Part shown: in pieces, positions 8,713-17,312 of the stretch
Position numbering within the stretch: position 1 is the first letter of the stretch
How the letters are laid out: the number at the start of each line of letters is the position of its first letter
The notes under the pieces: model-generated
What the model was told of the DNA's origin: nothing
Databases searched by the model: none
What the model saw: only the letters and a program-made list of their open reading frames with translations
Program-made: the position numbers and the translations under genes
Origin: Arthrobacter_B citreus
Lineage (GTDB): Bacteria > Actinomycetota > Actinomycetes > Actinomycetales > Micrococcaceae
Length of the DNA stretch: 64,000 nt
NCBI RefSeq assembly: GCF_042429235.1
Contig: NZ_JBHMBA010000009.1
Reading direction: 5' to 3' (one strand)

Positions 8713-9231
8713 TCACAGGTCATAGCGGTGACGGATGTGCCGGCGCCCGGGATCGGCCTGCCAGAACTCGATTTCCGCTGGCTGCAGTGCGTACAGCTGC
8801 CACTCGGGGTTGGTGCCGCCGTCGGCGCCGGGCCGTTCCGCCCAATCGCGTGCGGAGGCGGTCTCCGAGAGCAGCACCACGGTGCCGGCCAGGCGGACCT
8901 GACGGCCCAGTTCGGACCAGTAGAAGTTCATGGCCGCGCGCGGGTTCTCCGACAGTTCCCGGCCCTTCCGGGAGGTGCGGGCTGTGGCGAAGTGCCAGCC
9001 GTCGTCGTCGAGGTCTTTCAGGATGAGCATCCGCGAGGACAGATTCCCGGCGGCGTCCGCAGTGGCCAGCGAGAAGGCATGCGGCTGGCGGATCCCGGCG
9101 GCGAGGGCCTCGTCGAGCCAGGACCGGAACAGGTCGGAGGGGTCCGCCGGAGCCGTGGCGGGATCGAAGGCGGGGAGGTTGTCGGGGAAATCGGGCAGGG
9201 CGCGCAGCATCCGCCGGAAGGAGTCGCTCAT
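8713..9231 (-). CDS. Pyridoxamine 5'-phosphate oxidase family flavoprotein
   Basis: A 172-residue split-barrel FMN protein with the PNPOx signature: LSSRMLILKDLDDDGWHFAT (FMN phosphate site), SRKGRELSENPRAAMNFYW and the C-terminal WQADPGRRHIRHRYDL, which matches the dimerisation and PLP-contact tail. PdxH enzymes are usually about 210-230 residues, so this is a short form. It may be a pyridoxal phosphate synthase or a PhzG-like relative acting on another substrate. Confidence 0.75.
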   Translation of the reverse strand: MSDSFRRMLRALPDFPDNLPAFDPATAPADPSDLFRSWLDEALAAGIRQPHAFSLATADAAGNLSSRMLILKDLDDDGWHFATARTSRKGRELSENPRAAMNFYWSELGRQVRLAGTVVLLSETASARDWAERPGADGGTNPEWQLYALQPAEIEFWQADPGRRHIRHRYDL

Positions 9232-9340
9232 GGCCCCAGCGTAGCCGCGGGAATCGTCGCGGGGTATGAGGATTCAGCAGCAGTCAAAGAATCCTTCGGG
9301 CAGATAACGGGCCCAAAAGCCTCGTTTTGCCCCGGGAAAT

Positions 9341-9396
9341 CCCCTGATCTGCACTGTAGATTTTCCGAAGCCCCTTGATCTGCACTGAGGATTTCC
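9341..9396. repeat. Direct repeat pair, 26-base units 30 bases apart
   Basis: Copies at 9341-9366 and 9371-9396 share CCCC, TGATCTGCACTG and ATTTTCC/GATTTCC blocks, with a few differences between them. On the minus strand the core reads CAGTGCAGATCA. It looks like an extragenic repeat family rather than a coding duplication. Confidence 0.6.
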
Positions 9397-9455
9397 ACCG
9401 GACCGCCGGAACCCGCGCTGCGGCCTTTCCCTGGACAAGACCTGGCCGGACACGG

Positions 9456-9490
9456 CAGTGCCCCTGCGGAGAATCTCCGCAGGGGCACTG
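9456..9490 (-). terminator. Long palindrome downstream of argH
   Basis: Two 17-base arms are exact reverse complements around one central base (effective stem 15 bp, loop 5). It lies 114 bases past the argH stop codon and could be the end of the eight-gene arginine transcript. No T-run follows on the minus strand, so it could instead be a repeat element. Confidence 0.5.
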
Positions 9491-9533
9491 TCGGGCGGCA
9501 CTGTCAGGGGCACTGCCAGGCTGCACTGTCAGG
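9486..9533. repeat. Short tandem repeats, CACTGTCAGG-like
   Basis: Four CACTG-initiated units begin at 9486, 9499, 9511 and 9524, a period of 12-13 bases. Three of the four continue as TGTC. They abut the right arm of the preceding palindrome, which itself ends in the same CACTG. Confidence 0.6.
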
Positions 9534-9603
9534 CGGCACCGGCCAGGGATGCCGGCACCAACTCGGCACCAACCCGCATCCGGCCGGGCTGAACCGGTTT
9601 CAG

Positions 9604-11061
9604 CTAGGCGGCGTAGCTCCGGACTGAATCAAGCTGGCCTTTCAGCGCGGCCAGCTGCTGCTCCACGGCCGAGCGTGCGGTGCCGCCCTGCGCGCTGCGG
9701 CTGTCCAGCGATCCCTCGGTGCTCAGCACGGTCCGGACTTCCGGGGTGAGGTGCTCCGAGATTCCCGCGTAGTCCTCATCCGTCAGGTCCCACAGCTCGA
9801 CGCCGCGGCCCTCCGCAAGCTGCACGGCGGCACCGGACAGCTCGTGGGCTTCACGGAACGGCACGCCCTGGCGGACCAGCCACTCGGCGATGTCGGTGGC
9901 CAGGGCAAAGCCCTGCGGCGCCAGCGCCTGCATGCGCTCCGTGTTGAACGTCAGCGTGGCGATCATGCCCGAGACCGCTGGAAGCAGGACCTCCAGCGTG
10001 TCGGCGGCGTCGAAAACCGGTTCCTTGTCCTCCTGCAGGTCGCGGTTGTACGCCAGCGGCAGGCCCTTGAGCGTGGCCAGCAGTCCGGTCAGGTCACCAA
10101 TCAGGCGCCCGGCCTTGCCGCGGGCCAGTTCGGCCACGTCGGGGTTCTTCTTCTGCGGCATGATCGACGATCCGGTGGAGAAGGCATCATCGAGGGTCAC
10201 GAAGGAGAATTCCTTGGTGGCCCAGATAATGATTTCTTCGCTGATCCGGGACAGGTCCACACCGATCATCGCGGCCACCCAGGAGAACTCGGCGTAAACA
10301 TCGCGGGATGCGGTGCCGTCGATGGAGTTCCAGACGGCGGAGTCGAACCCGAGTTCAGCGGCGACGGCGTTGGGGTCCAGGCCCAGTGAGGAGCCGGCCA
10401 GTGCGCCGGAGCCGTACGGGGACACCGCGGCGCGGCGGTCCCAGTCCATCAGGCGCTGCACATCGCGCAGCAGTGCCCAGGCGTGGGCCAGCAGGTGATG
10501 GCTGAGCAGCACGGGCTGGGCGTGCTGCAGGTGGGTGCGGCCGGGCATGGCCACACCCAGGTGCTTTTCCGACTGCTCCACCAGGGCATCAACGGTTGCC
10601 AGTACGCCGGCGGCGATGATGCGGGCGTGGTCGCGCAGGTACATCCGTCCCAGGGTCGCGATCTGGTCGTTGCGGGACCGGCCGGCGCGCAGCTTGCCGC
10701 CCAGCGCCGCTCCGGCGCGCTCGATCAGGCCGCGTTCCAGGGAACCGTGCACATCCTCATCGGACTCCGCCGGAGTGTAGGCGCCCGAGCGCACGTCGGC
10801 GTCGAGCTGGTCCAGGGCCGCGAGCATGCCCTCGAGCTCGGCGTCGTCCAGCAGCCCGGCGGTGTGCAGCACGCGGGCATGGGCCCGCGAGCCGGCAATG
10901 TCATAGCCGGCAAGCCGCCAGTCGAAGTGGGTGGACTTGCTCAGCGCCGCCAGGGCGTCGGCGGGACCACCGGCAAAGCGGCCGCCCCACAGTGCGCCCT
11001 GGACGGTGGAGCCAGCTGATCCGGTGCCGGTTGCATCAACCGGCGGCTTGCCGTGATTCAT
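9604..11061 (-). CDS. argH: Argininosuccinate lyase
   Basis: Last step of arginine synthesis: argininosuccinate to arginine and fumarate. The fumarase/aspartase superfamily signature GSSIMPQKKNP is at 297-307, with the catalytic serine in that loop; RSRNDQ (128-133) and the TH of MPGRTHLQHAQP also fit. The length of 485 residues is slightly above average because of a ~20-residue N-terminal leader. It is the last gene of the arginine operon, starting 2 bases after the argG stop codon. Confidence 0.97.
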   Translation of the reverse strand: MNHGKPPVDATGTGSAGSTVQGALWGGRFAGGPADALAALSKSTHFDWRLAGYDIAGSRAHARVLHTAGLLDDAELEGMLAALDQLDADVRSGAYTPAESDEDVHGSLERGLIERAGAALGGKLRAGRSRNDQIATLGRMYLRDHARIIAAGVLATVDALVEQSEKHLGVAMPGRTHLQHAQPVLLSHHLLAHAWALLRDVQRLMDWDRRAAVSPYGSGALAGSSLGLDPNAVAAELGFDSAVWNSIDGTASRDVYAEFSWVAAMIGVDLSRISEEIIIWATKEFSFVTLDDAFSTGSSIMPQKKNPDVAELARGKAGRLIGDLTGLLATLKGLPLAYNRDLQEDKEPVFDAADTLEVLLPAVSGMIATLTFNTERMQALAPQGFALATDIAEWLVRQGVPFREAHELSGAAVQLAEGRGVELWDLTDEDYAGISEHLTPEVRTVLSTEGSLDSRSAQGGTARSAVEQQLAALKGQLDSVRSYAA

Positions 11062-11063
11062 TT

Positions 11064-12272
11064 CTACTTACCTTCTGCCAAACGCTGGTCGCGGCCCGAG
11101 GCCACCTTGGAGGACATGCCGAACAGCTCGATGAAGCCGCGCGCCATGGACTGGTCGAAGCTGTCACCGGTGTCGTAGGTGGCCAGGTTGAAGTCATACA
11201 GCGAGGAATCGGAGCGGCGTCCGGTCACCACGGCACGGCCGCTTTCCAGCGTCATGCGGATGTCGCCGGACACGTACTTCTGGGTGTCCTCAATGAAGGC
11301 GTCCAGGGACTTCTTCAGCGGGGAGAACCACTGGCCGTCGTAGACCAGTTCGGTCCAGCGCTGGCCCACGGTCTTCTTGAAGCGGGCCTGCTCGCGCTCC
11401 ACCGTGACGTTTTCCAGCTCGCGGTGGGCGGCCATCAGGGCCATGGCGCCGGGAGCTTCGTAGATTTCGCGGCTCTTGATGCCCACGAGGCGGTCTTCGA
11501 CGATATCGATGCGGCCAATGCCCTGGGCACCGGCGCGGCGGTTCATTTCCTCGATGGCCTGCAGCGGGGTAACCGGCTTGCCGTCAATGGCGACCGGCAC
11601 GCCTTCCTTGAAGGTGATGACCACTTCGTCGGCGGGCAGCCCGGCTGCGGGATCGGAGGTGTACTCGTACACGTCCGGGGTGGGGCCGTTCCAGATGTCT
11701 TCCAGGAAGCCGGTCTCCACGGCGCGTCCCCACACGTTGGCGTCGATGGAGAACGGGTTCTTCTTGGTGGTGACGATCGGCAGGTTCTTTTCCTCGGCAA
11801 AGGCGATGGCCTTGTCGCGGGTCAGGGCCAGGTCACGGACCGGGGCGATGCACTTCAGGTCCGGGCCCAGGGTCTGGATACCGACTTCGAAGCGGACCTG
11901 GTCATTGCCCTTGCCGGTGCAGCCGTGGGAGACGGTGGTGGCACCGAACTGGCGGGCGGCTGCAACCAGGTGCTTGACGATCACCGGACGGGACAGCGCC
12001 GAAACCAGCGGGTAGGAATCCATGTACAGGCCGTTGGCCTTCAGGGCCGGCATGCAGTACTCGGAGGCGAACTCGTCCCGGGCATCAGCGACATAGGCCT
12101 CGACGGCGCCGCAGGCCAGTGCGCGCTGGCGGATGGTTTCCAGGGATTCGCCGCCCTGTCCGACGTCGACCGCCACGGCGATCACTTCGGCGCCTGTTGC
12201 CTCGGCGATCCAGCCGATGGCCACCGAAGTATCAAGGCCACCGGAGTAGGCCAGAACAATGCGTTCGCTCAC
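11064..12272 (-). CDS. argG: Argininosuccinate synthase
   Basis: ATP-dependent joining of citrulline and aspartate. The N-terminal PP-loop AYSGGLDTS lies immediately after the start. I place the start at the GTG at 12272, 8 bases after a good AGGAG site; the frame is open further upstream, but that extension is unlike ArgG. The length of 402 residues is normal. It lies between argR (76 bases upstream) and argH (2 bases downstream) in the operon. Confidence 0.97.
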   Translation of the reverse strand: MSERIVLAYSGGLDTSVAIGWIAEATGAEVIAVAVDVGQGGESLETIRQRALACGAVEAYVADARDEFASEYCMPALKANGLYMDSYPLVSALSRPVIVKHLVAAARQFGATTVSHGCTGKGNDQVRFEVGIQTLGPDLKCIAPVRDLALTRDKAIAFAEEKNLPIVTTKKNPFSIDANVWGRAVETGFLEDIWNGPTPDVYEYTSDPAAGLPADEVVITFKEGVPVAIDGKPVTPLQAIEEMNRRAGAQGIGRIDIVEDRLVGIKSREIYEAPGAMALMAAHRELENVTVEREQARFKKTVGQRWTELVYDGQWFSPLKKSLDAFIEDTQKYVSGDIRMTLESGRAVVTGRRSDSSLYDFNLATYDTGDSFDQSMARGFIELFGMSSKVASGRDQRLAEGK

Positions 12273-12348
12273 GAAATTCGCTCCTCTTGCTTGGTGCAGC
12301 CCCTGCGGGCTGCTTGTTGATGAAGGTAGGTGGAAAGTTTGGGGACAG

Positions 12349-12885
12349 CTACAGGATGCGGCTGTCCGGCGCCTGGCCGTTGGCCGTGGCTTCATCCGCG
12401 ATGCGCAGGAACCGGGCCGCGACGTCGGCGCCGCCGTCGGGATCGCGGGTCACCATCATGACGGTGTCATCGCCGGCAATGGTGCCCAAAATCGTTGGCA
12501 TCACCGAGTGGTCGATGGCCAGGGCCAGGAAGTTGGCGGCACCGGGCGGAGTGCGCAGCACCACGATATTGCCGGAGGCCTCCGCGGTAACCAGCAGTTC
12601 CCCGCAGAGACGCGCCAGCCGGGCGTCCAGGACTTCCTGGGTGACTCCGGATTTGGGTGCCCGCTCGCCGCCTTCGGAGGGCACGGCGTACACCAGCACC
12701 CCTTCCTTGCCGCGCATCCGCACCGCACCCAGTTCCACCAGGTCCCGGGACAGGGTGGCCTGGGTGACCTGGACGCCGTCGTCCGCCAGGAGGGCGGCAA
12801 GTTCAGCCTGGGACCGGACCGAGGATCCGGTCAGGAGGGCGCGGATGCGGGCCTGGCGTGCGGTTTTGGTGGCCGGCATGCTCAT
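12349..12885 (-). CDS. argR: Arginine repressor
   Basis: Hexameric regulator that senses arginine and binds ARG boxes. The N-terminal winged helix is visible as RSQAELAALLADDGVQVTQATLSRDL, followed by the oligomerisation/arginine-binding domain with GTIAGDDTVMMV. The start at 12885 is chosen because its ATG overlaps the argF stop (ATGA) and GGAGGG lies 8 bases upstream; this gives 178 residues. Its position inside the operon means it is co-transcribed with its own targets, so autoregulation is expected from the ARG-like box before argC. Confidence 0.95.
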   Translation of the reverse strand: MSMPATKTARQARIRALLTGSSVRSQAELAALLADDGVQVTQATLSRDLVELGAVRMRGKEGVLVYAVPSEGGERAPKSGVTQEVLDARLARLCGELLVTAEASGNIVVLRTPPGAANFLALAIDHSVMPTILGTIAGDDTVMMVTRDPDGGADVAARFLRIADEATANGQAPDSRIL

Positions 12886-13847
12886 GATTTGCCCTCCGGA
12901 ACACCGGTCAGGCCTGAACGGGCCATGAGCCACACCATCAGGGCTTTCTGCGCGTGCAGCCGGTTTTCCGCCTCGTCCCAGACCACTGACTGCGGACCGT
13001 CAATGACATCGGCCGAGATTTCATAGCCGCGGTAAGCCGGCAGGCAGTGCAGCACGACGGCGTCGTCAGCCGCCTGTGCCATCGCCGCGCCGTCCACGGA
13101 GTAGTCGCGGAAGAGCTCGGAGCGGGCTGCCTTTTCGTCCTCCTGGCCCATGGAGACCCAGGTGTCGGTGGCGACGACGTCGGCTCCGGCCAGCGCTTCC
13201 GCCGGATCGGTGGTGATCATCACCGATCCGCCGGTTTCCTCGGCGCGGGCAGCGGCGGCGTCGACAATCAGCGGATCCGGCAGGTAACCGACGGGCCCGG
13301 CCACCCGGACGTGCATGCCCGCGGTGACTCCGGCCAGCAGGTAGGAGTTGGCCATATTGTTGGCGCAGTCGCCCAGGTAGGTCAGGGTCAGGCCGGCCAG
13401 GGTGCCCTTGTGTTCGCGGATGGTCATCAGGTCCGCCAGCAGCTGGCAGGGGTGATAGTCGTCGGAGAGGGCATTGATGACCGGAACCCGCGAGTTCGCC
13501 GCCATTTCCTCCAGCCCGGACTGCGCGTAGGTGCGCCAGACGATGGTTGAGACCATCCGCTCCAGCACCTTGGTGGTGTCCGCGACGCTCTCCTTGTGCC
13601 CGAGCTGGGACTCCCCCGCGCCGATAATCAGCGGCACGCCGCCCAGGTCCGCGACACCGGCGGCAAAGGACACGCGGGTGCGGGTGGAGGTCTTGTCGAA
13701 GATCACGGCCACGGTTTTGCGGCCGGTGGCTGCCCCTGCATAGGGCTGGTACTTGTACCGGTCCTGCTTCAGCGCGTCGGCAAGGTCCAGCACTTCGGTC
13801 TGCTCGGCCTGGGTGAGGTCGGTGTCGACCAGGAAATGGCGGGTCAT
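12882..13847 (-). CDS. argF: Ornithine carbamoyltransferase
   Basis: Makes citrulline from ornithine and carbamoyl phosphate. The carbamoyl-phosphate loop STRTR is at 54-58, HPCQ at 132-135, and HCLPAYRG, with the ornithine-binding cysteine, lies near residue 270. It has 321 residues, the usual length for an anabolic OTCase. Four-base ATGA overlaps join it to argD upstream and argR downstream, implying coupled translation. Confidence 0.96.
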   Translation of the reverse strand: MTRHFLVDTDLTQAEQTEVLDLADALKQDRYKYQPYAGAATGRKTVAVIFDKTSTRTRVSFAAGVADLGGVPLIIGAGESQLGHKESVADTTKVLERMVSTIVWRTYAQSGLEEMAANSRVPVINALSDDYHPCQLLADLMTIREHKGTLAGLTLTYLGDCANNMANSYLLAGVTAGMHVRVAGPVGYLPDPLIVDAAAARAEETGGSVMITTDPAEALAGADVVATDTWVSMGQEDEKAARSELFRDYSVDGAAMAQAADDAVVLHCLPAYRGYEISADVIDGPQSVVWDEAENRLHAQKALMVWLMARSGLTGVPEGKS

Positions 13848-15181
13848 GATTTTCCTTCTGTCGTGCCGGCGGACCGGGCGGTGCCCAGGATCCCCGGCAG
13901 GGCGTTCACAAACGAGTCGGCCTGGCCGCGGGTGAGGATCAGCGGCGGCGCCAGCCGCAGGGTGCGCGGGCCCGTGGAATTGATGATGAATCCTGCGTTG
14001 AGCGCGGCGGCAACCGCTGCGGGAGCAATATCCTCGGCCAGGTCGAACCCGATGAGCAGTCCTTCCCCGCGCACCTCGGCGATGCCGGGAACGTCGGCCA
14101 GTGCCGCACGCAGATGCGCTCCGGTGTCCCGGACGTGCTGCAGCAGCCCGGTGGATTCGATGACGTGCAGGGTCGCCAGCGATGCGGCGGTCGCCACCGG
14201 GTTCCCGCCGAAGGTGGTGCCGTGCTGGCCGGCGGAGAGGAGCGACGACGCGGTGTCACCGAAGGTGATCAGCGCGCCCACGGGGAAGCCGCCGCCCAGG
14301 CCCTTGGCCAGGGTCATGGCGTCGGGCAGCACGCCCTCGGAGGCAAACCACGCTCCGGTGCGGCCGATGCCGGTCTGGACTTCGTCCACGATCAGCAGCG
14401 CACCGGCGGCGGCCGTGATGTCCCGTGCGGCCTGCAGGTACCCGGCGGGAAGCGGACGGACTCCGGCTTCACCCTGGATGGGCTCCACGAAGACGGCGGC
14501 AACGGTGTTATCCACTGCGGCCCGCAGTGCCTCCACGTCCCCGAAGGGAACATGCTCGACTCCCCCGGGCAGCGGCTCGAACGGCTGGCGGTAGGCCTTT
14601 TTGGCGGTCAGCGCCAGCGCGCCAAGGGTCCGGCCGTGGAAGGCTCCGTCCAGCGCAATGATCCGCGTGCGCTGCGGGCTTTCCTTCGATACAGGACCGC
14701 CGTCGTGGCTGATGGAGCCGGTGTTGCGGCGGGCCAGCTTGAACGCCGCCTCGTTGGCTTCGGTGCCGGAGTTGGCGAAGAAGACCTTCGACCCCTCCGG
14801 CGCGCCGGTCAGTTGCAGCAGCTTCTCCGCCAGGGCCACCTGGGTGGGGCTCGTGAAGAAGTTGGACACATGGCCCAGAGTGGCCAGCTGGCTGCTGATC
14901 ACCGAGGTCAGGAAGGGGTGCGCGTGGCCCAGTGCGTTGACGGCGATGCCGCCGAGCAGGTCCAGGTATTCCTTGCCGTCGGCATCCCAGACGGTGCAGC
15001 CGCTGCCGCGGACCAGGACACGCTGGGGCGTTCCGAACACACCCATCAGGGATGATCCGTAGCGGCGCAGCCAGTCCGACGAGGTCCCGGTCAGTTCGGC
15101 CAGCGCGGCGTCGGCTTCCGGGAGGGCGGACGTCCCGGAGGGCGCTGCGGCCTCGGTGTGTTTACTCATGGCGGTGCTCAT
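13844..15181 (-). CDS. argD: Acetylornithine aminotransferase
   Basis: PLP-dependent class III aminotransferase that converts N-acetylglutamate semialdehyde to N-acetylornithine. The PLP lysine is Lys293 in MTLAKGLGGGFP, with VDEVQTGIGRTG just upstream and NSGTEANEAA at 137-146. The ATG at 15181 shares its first base with the argB stop (TAATG). A second ATG four codons later is an alternative. A Ser/Gly-containing insertion near 155-170 is slightly unusual but does not disturb the motifs. Confidence 0.95.
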   Translation of the reverse strand: MSTAMSKHTEAAAPSGTSALPEADAALAELTGTSSDWLRRYGSSLMGVFGTPQRVLVRGSGCTVWDADGKEYLDLLGGIAVNALGHAHPFLTSVISSQLATLGHVSNFFTSPTQVALAEKLLQLTGAPEGSKVFFANSGTEANEAAFKLARRNTGSISHDGGPVSKESPQRTRIIALDGAFHGRTLGALALTAKKAYRQPFEPLPGGVEHVPFGDVEALRAAVDNTVAAVFVEPIQGEAGVRPLPAGYLQAARDITAAAGALLIVDEVQTGIGRTGAWFASEGVLPDAMTLAKGLGGGFPVGALITFGDTASSLLSAGQHGTTFGGNPVATAASLATLHVIESTGLLQHVRDTGAHLRAALADVPGIAEVRGEGLLIGFDLAEDIAPAAVAAALNAGFIINSTGPRTLRLAPPLILTRGQADSFVNALPGILGTARSAGTTEGKS

Positions 15182-16101
15182 TACTTCTCCTCCGGAATAA
15201 CCTGGGTGCCGATGCCGGCGGTGGTGAAGACCTCCAGCAGCATGGAGTGGGCCATCCGGCCGTCCACGACGGCGGCGCGGTCCACTCCGCCGTCGACCGC
15301 TGCCAGGCAGGCGCGCATCTTGGGGATCATGCCCGCTTCCAGCGTCGGCAGCATCTCGCGCAGTTCCCCGGCGGTGAGCGAGGAAATCAGGGAGGATTTG
15401 TCCGCCCAGTCGGCATAGAGGCCTTCGACGTCGGTGAGCACCACCAGCCGCGAGGCACCCAGGGCGACGGCGAGGGCGGCCGCAGCCGTGTCCGCGTTGA
15501 CGTTGAGCACCTGGCCGGTGGGGGCGCCGTCGTCGTCCACTTCCGGAGCCACTGTGGAAATGACGGGAATCCGGCCGGCCTCGAGGAGGTCCACGATCGC
15601 GCCCGGGTTCACGCCGGTGACTTCACCGACCAGTCCAAGATCGACTTCCTCGCCGTCGACGACCGCTCCGATCCGTTCGGCCCGCAGGAGCGCGCCGTCC
15701 TCGCCGGAGAGCCCGACGGCGTAGGGGCCGTGGGCGTTGATCATGCCCACCAGTTCGCGGCCCACCTGGCCGGTGAGGACCATGCGGACGGCATCCATGG
15801 CCTCGGGCGTGGTGACGCGCAGGCCGCCCTTGAACTCGGATTTGATGCCCAGCCGGTCGAGCAGCGCGCTGATCTGCGGGCCCCCGCCGTGCACCACCAC
15901 GGGATGGACGCCCACGTGGTGCAGGAAGACGATGTCCTCGGCAAAGGCCTGGCGCAGTTCATCGTTGACCATGGCGTTGCCGCCGTACTTGATGACCATG
16001 ATGGAGCCGGCGAACCGCTGGATCCACGGCAGCGCCTCGATGAGGGTGGCAGCCTTGTCCTGGGCGGCCAGCTGTTCCTTTGCTTCTGTGGGTGTGCTCA
16101 T
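15181..16101 (-). CDS. argB: Acetylglutamate kinase
   Basis: Phosphorylates N-acetylglutamate; in this type of pathway it is commonly the step inhibited by arginine. Amino-acid-kinase motifs IKYGGNAM (about residue 37) and VVVHGGGPQI (about 67) are clear, and the C-terminal part has the family's PKM segment (MIPKMRACL). The length of 306 residues is typical of the arginine-sensitive hexameric type, which has an extra N-terminal helix. It is 11 bases downstream of argJ. Confidence 0.95.
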   Translation of the reverse strand: MSTPTEAKEQLAAQDKAATLIEALPWIQRFAGSIMVIKYGGNAMVNDELRQAFAEDIVFLHHVGVHPVVVHGGGPQISALLDRLGIKSEFKGGLRVTTPEAMDAVRMVLTGQVGRELVGMINAHGPYAVGLSGEDGALLRAERIGAVVDGEEVDLGLVGEVTGVNPGAIVDLLEAGRIPVISTVAPEVDDDGAPTGQVLNVNADTAAAALAVALGASRLVVLTDVEGLYADWADKSSLISSLTAGELREMLPTLEAGMIPKMRACLAAVDGGVDRAAVVDGRMAHSMLLEVFTTAGIGTQVIPEEK

Positions 16102-16112
16102 GATGTCCCCGA

Positions 16113-17312
16113 TCAGCTGCTGTACGCAGAGTTTTCGTGGACGTAGTCCGTGGTCAGGTCATTGGTCCAGATGGTCGCGCTTTCCGTGCCGGCGTTCAGG
16201 TCGATCTCCACCGTAACCCTGCGGCCGGTGAGGTCCACCAGGTCGCGGGAATCGCCGATGCCGCCGTTGCGGCACACCTGCACGCCGTTGATGGTGACGT
16301 TCAGCTGGTCCGGCTCAAAGGCGGCGTCGGTGGTGCCGACCGCGGACAGGACCCGGCCCCAGTTGGGGTCGTTGCCGAAGATGGCGGTCTTGAACAGGTT
16401 GGAGCGGGTGACGGCCCGGGAGGCGGTTTCGGCGTCGGCCACTGTTGCCGCATTCACCGTGGTGACGGCGATGTCGTGGCTCGCGCCCTCAGCGTCGGTG
16501 ATCAGCTGCTGGGCCAGCGAATGGCAGACCTCGGTGAGGCCGGCGGTGAATTCGTCCGGTTCCGGAACGGTTTCGGATGCTCCGGAGGCCATCAGGACCA
16601 CGGTGTCATTGGTGGACATGCAGCCGTCCGAGTCGGTGCGGTCAAAGGTGACGGCGGTGGCCGCGCGCAGGGCGGCATCCAGATCCGCGGCGGACAGCTG
16701 CGCGTCGGTGGTCAGCACCACGAGCATCGTGGCCAGGCCCGGTGCCAGCATGCCGGCACCCTTGGCCATGCCGCCGATGGTGTAACCGCTGCCGGCGAAG
16801 ACGGCCTGCTTGGACACGGTGTCGGTGGTCATGATGGCCTCGGCCGCTGATGCGCCGCCGTCGGCCGCCAGTGCCTGCGCCGCCGCTTCGACGCCGGGGA
16901 GGATCTTGTCCATGGGCAGCTGCTCGCCGATCAGCCCGGTGGAGCAGACCACGACGTCGGAGGCTGAGATGCCCAGGACGTCAGCGGTCTTCTCGGCGGT
17001 GGCGTGGGTGTTCTGGAAGCCCTGCGGGCCGGTGCACGCGTTGGCCCCGCCGGAGTTGAGGATCACCGCGTCGGCGCGTCCGTCGGAGATGACCTGGCGG
17101 GACCAGTGGATGGGCGCGGCGGCAACCCGGTTGCGGGTGAAGACGGCGGCGGCGGCCTTGGACGGTCCGTCATTGACCACCAGCGCCATGTCGCGTCCGC
17201 CGGAGAGCTTCAGGCCTGCGGTGATGCCGGCGGCGCGGAATCCGGCCGGGGCGGTGACTCCGGCGCCCGTTGACGTGCTTGCCGGTGCCATGCTGTTTTC
17301 GGTGGTGCTCAT
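16113..17312 (-). CDS. argJ: Bifunctional glutamate N-acetyltransferase / amino-acid acetyltransferase
   Basis: Recycles the acetyl group from acetylornithine to glutamate, and in bifunctional members also uses acetyl-CoA. The precursor self-cleaves before the threonine of the motif MTTDT, which is present about halfway along. NSGGANACTG and the C-terminal GNDPNWGR are further family marks. The ATG at 17312 overlaps the argC stop by one base (TAATG); an ATG seven codons later is also possible. 399 residues. Confidence 0.95.
   Translation of the reverse strand: MSTTENSMAPASTSTGAGVTAPAGFRAAGITAGLKLSGGRDMALVVNDGPSKAAAAVFTRNRVAAAPIHWSRQVISDGRADAVILNSGGANACTGPQGFQNTHATAEKTADVLGISASDVVVCSTGLIGEQLPMDKILPGVEAAAQALAADGGASAAEAIMTTDTVSKQAVFAGSGYTIGGMAKGAGMLAPGLATMLVVLTTDAQLSAADLDAALRAATAVTFDRTDSDGCMSTNDTVVLMASGASETVPEPDEFTAGLTEVCHSLAQQLITDAEGASHDIAVTTVNAATVADAETASRAVTRSNLFKTAIFGNDPNWGRVLSAVGTTDAAFEPDQLNVTINGVQVCRNGGIGDSRDLVDLTGRRVTVEIDLNAGTESATIWTNDLTTDYVHENSAYSS

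Larger units (their letters stand above)
9232..9603. other. Repeat-rich non-coding gap after argH
   Basis: About 370 bases without a believable gene. It contains a 26-base direct repeat pair (9341-9396), a 35-base near-perfect palindrome (9456-9490) and four CACTGTCAGG-like units spaced 12-13 bases apart (9486-9533). All lie downstream of the arginine operon, where they may include its terminator. Confidence 0.6.
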
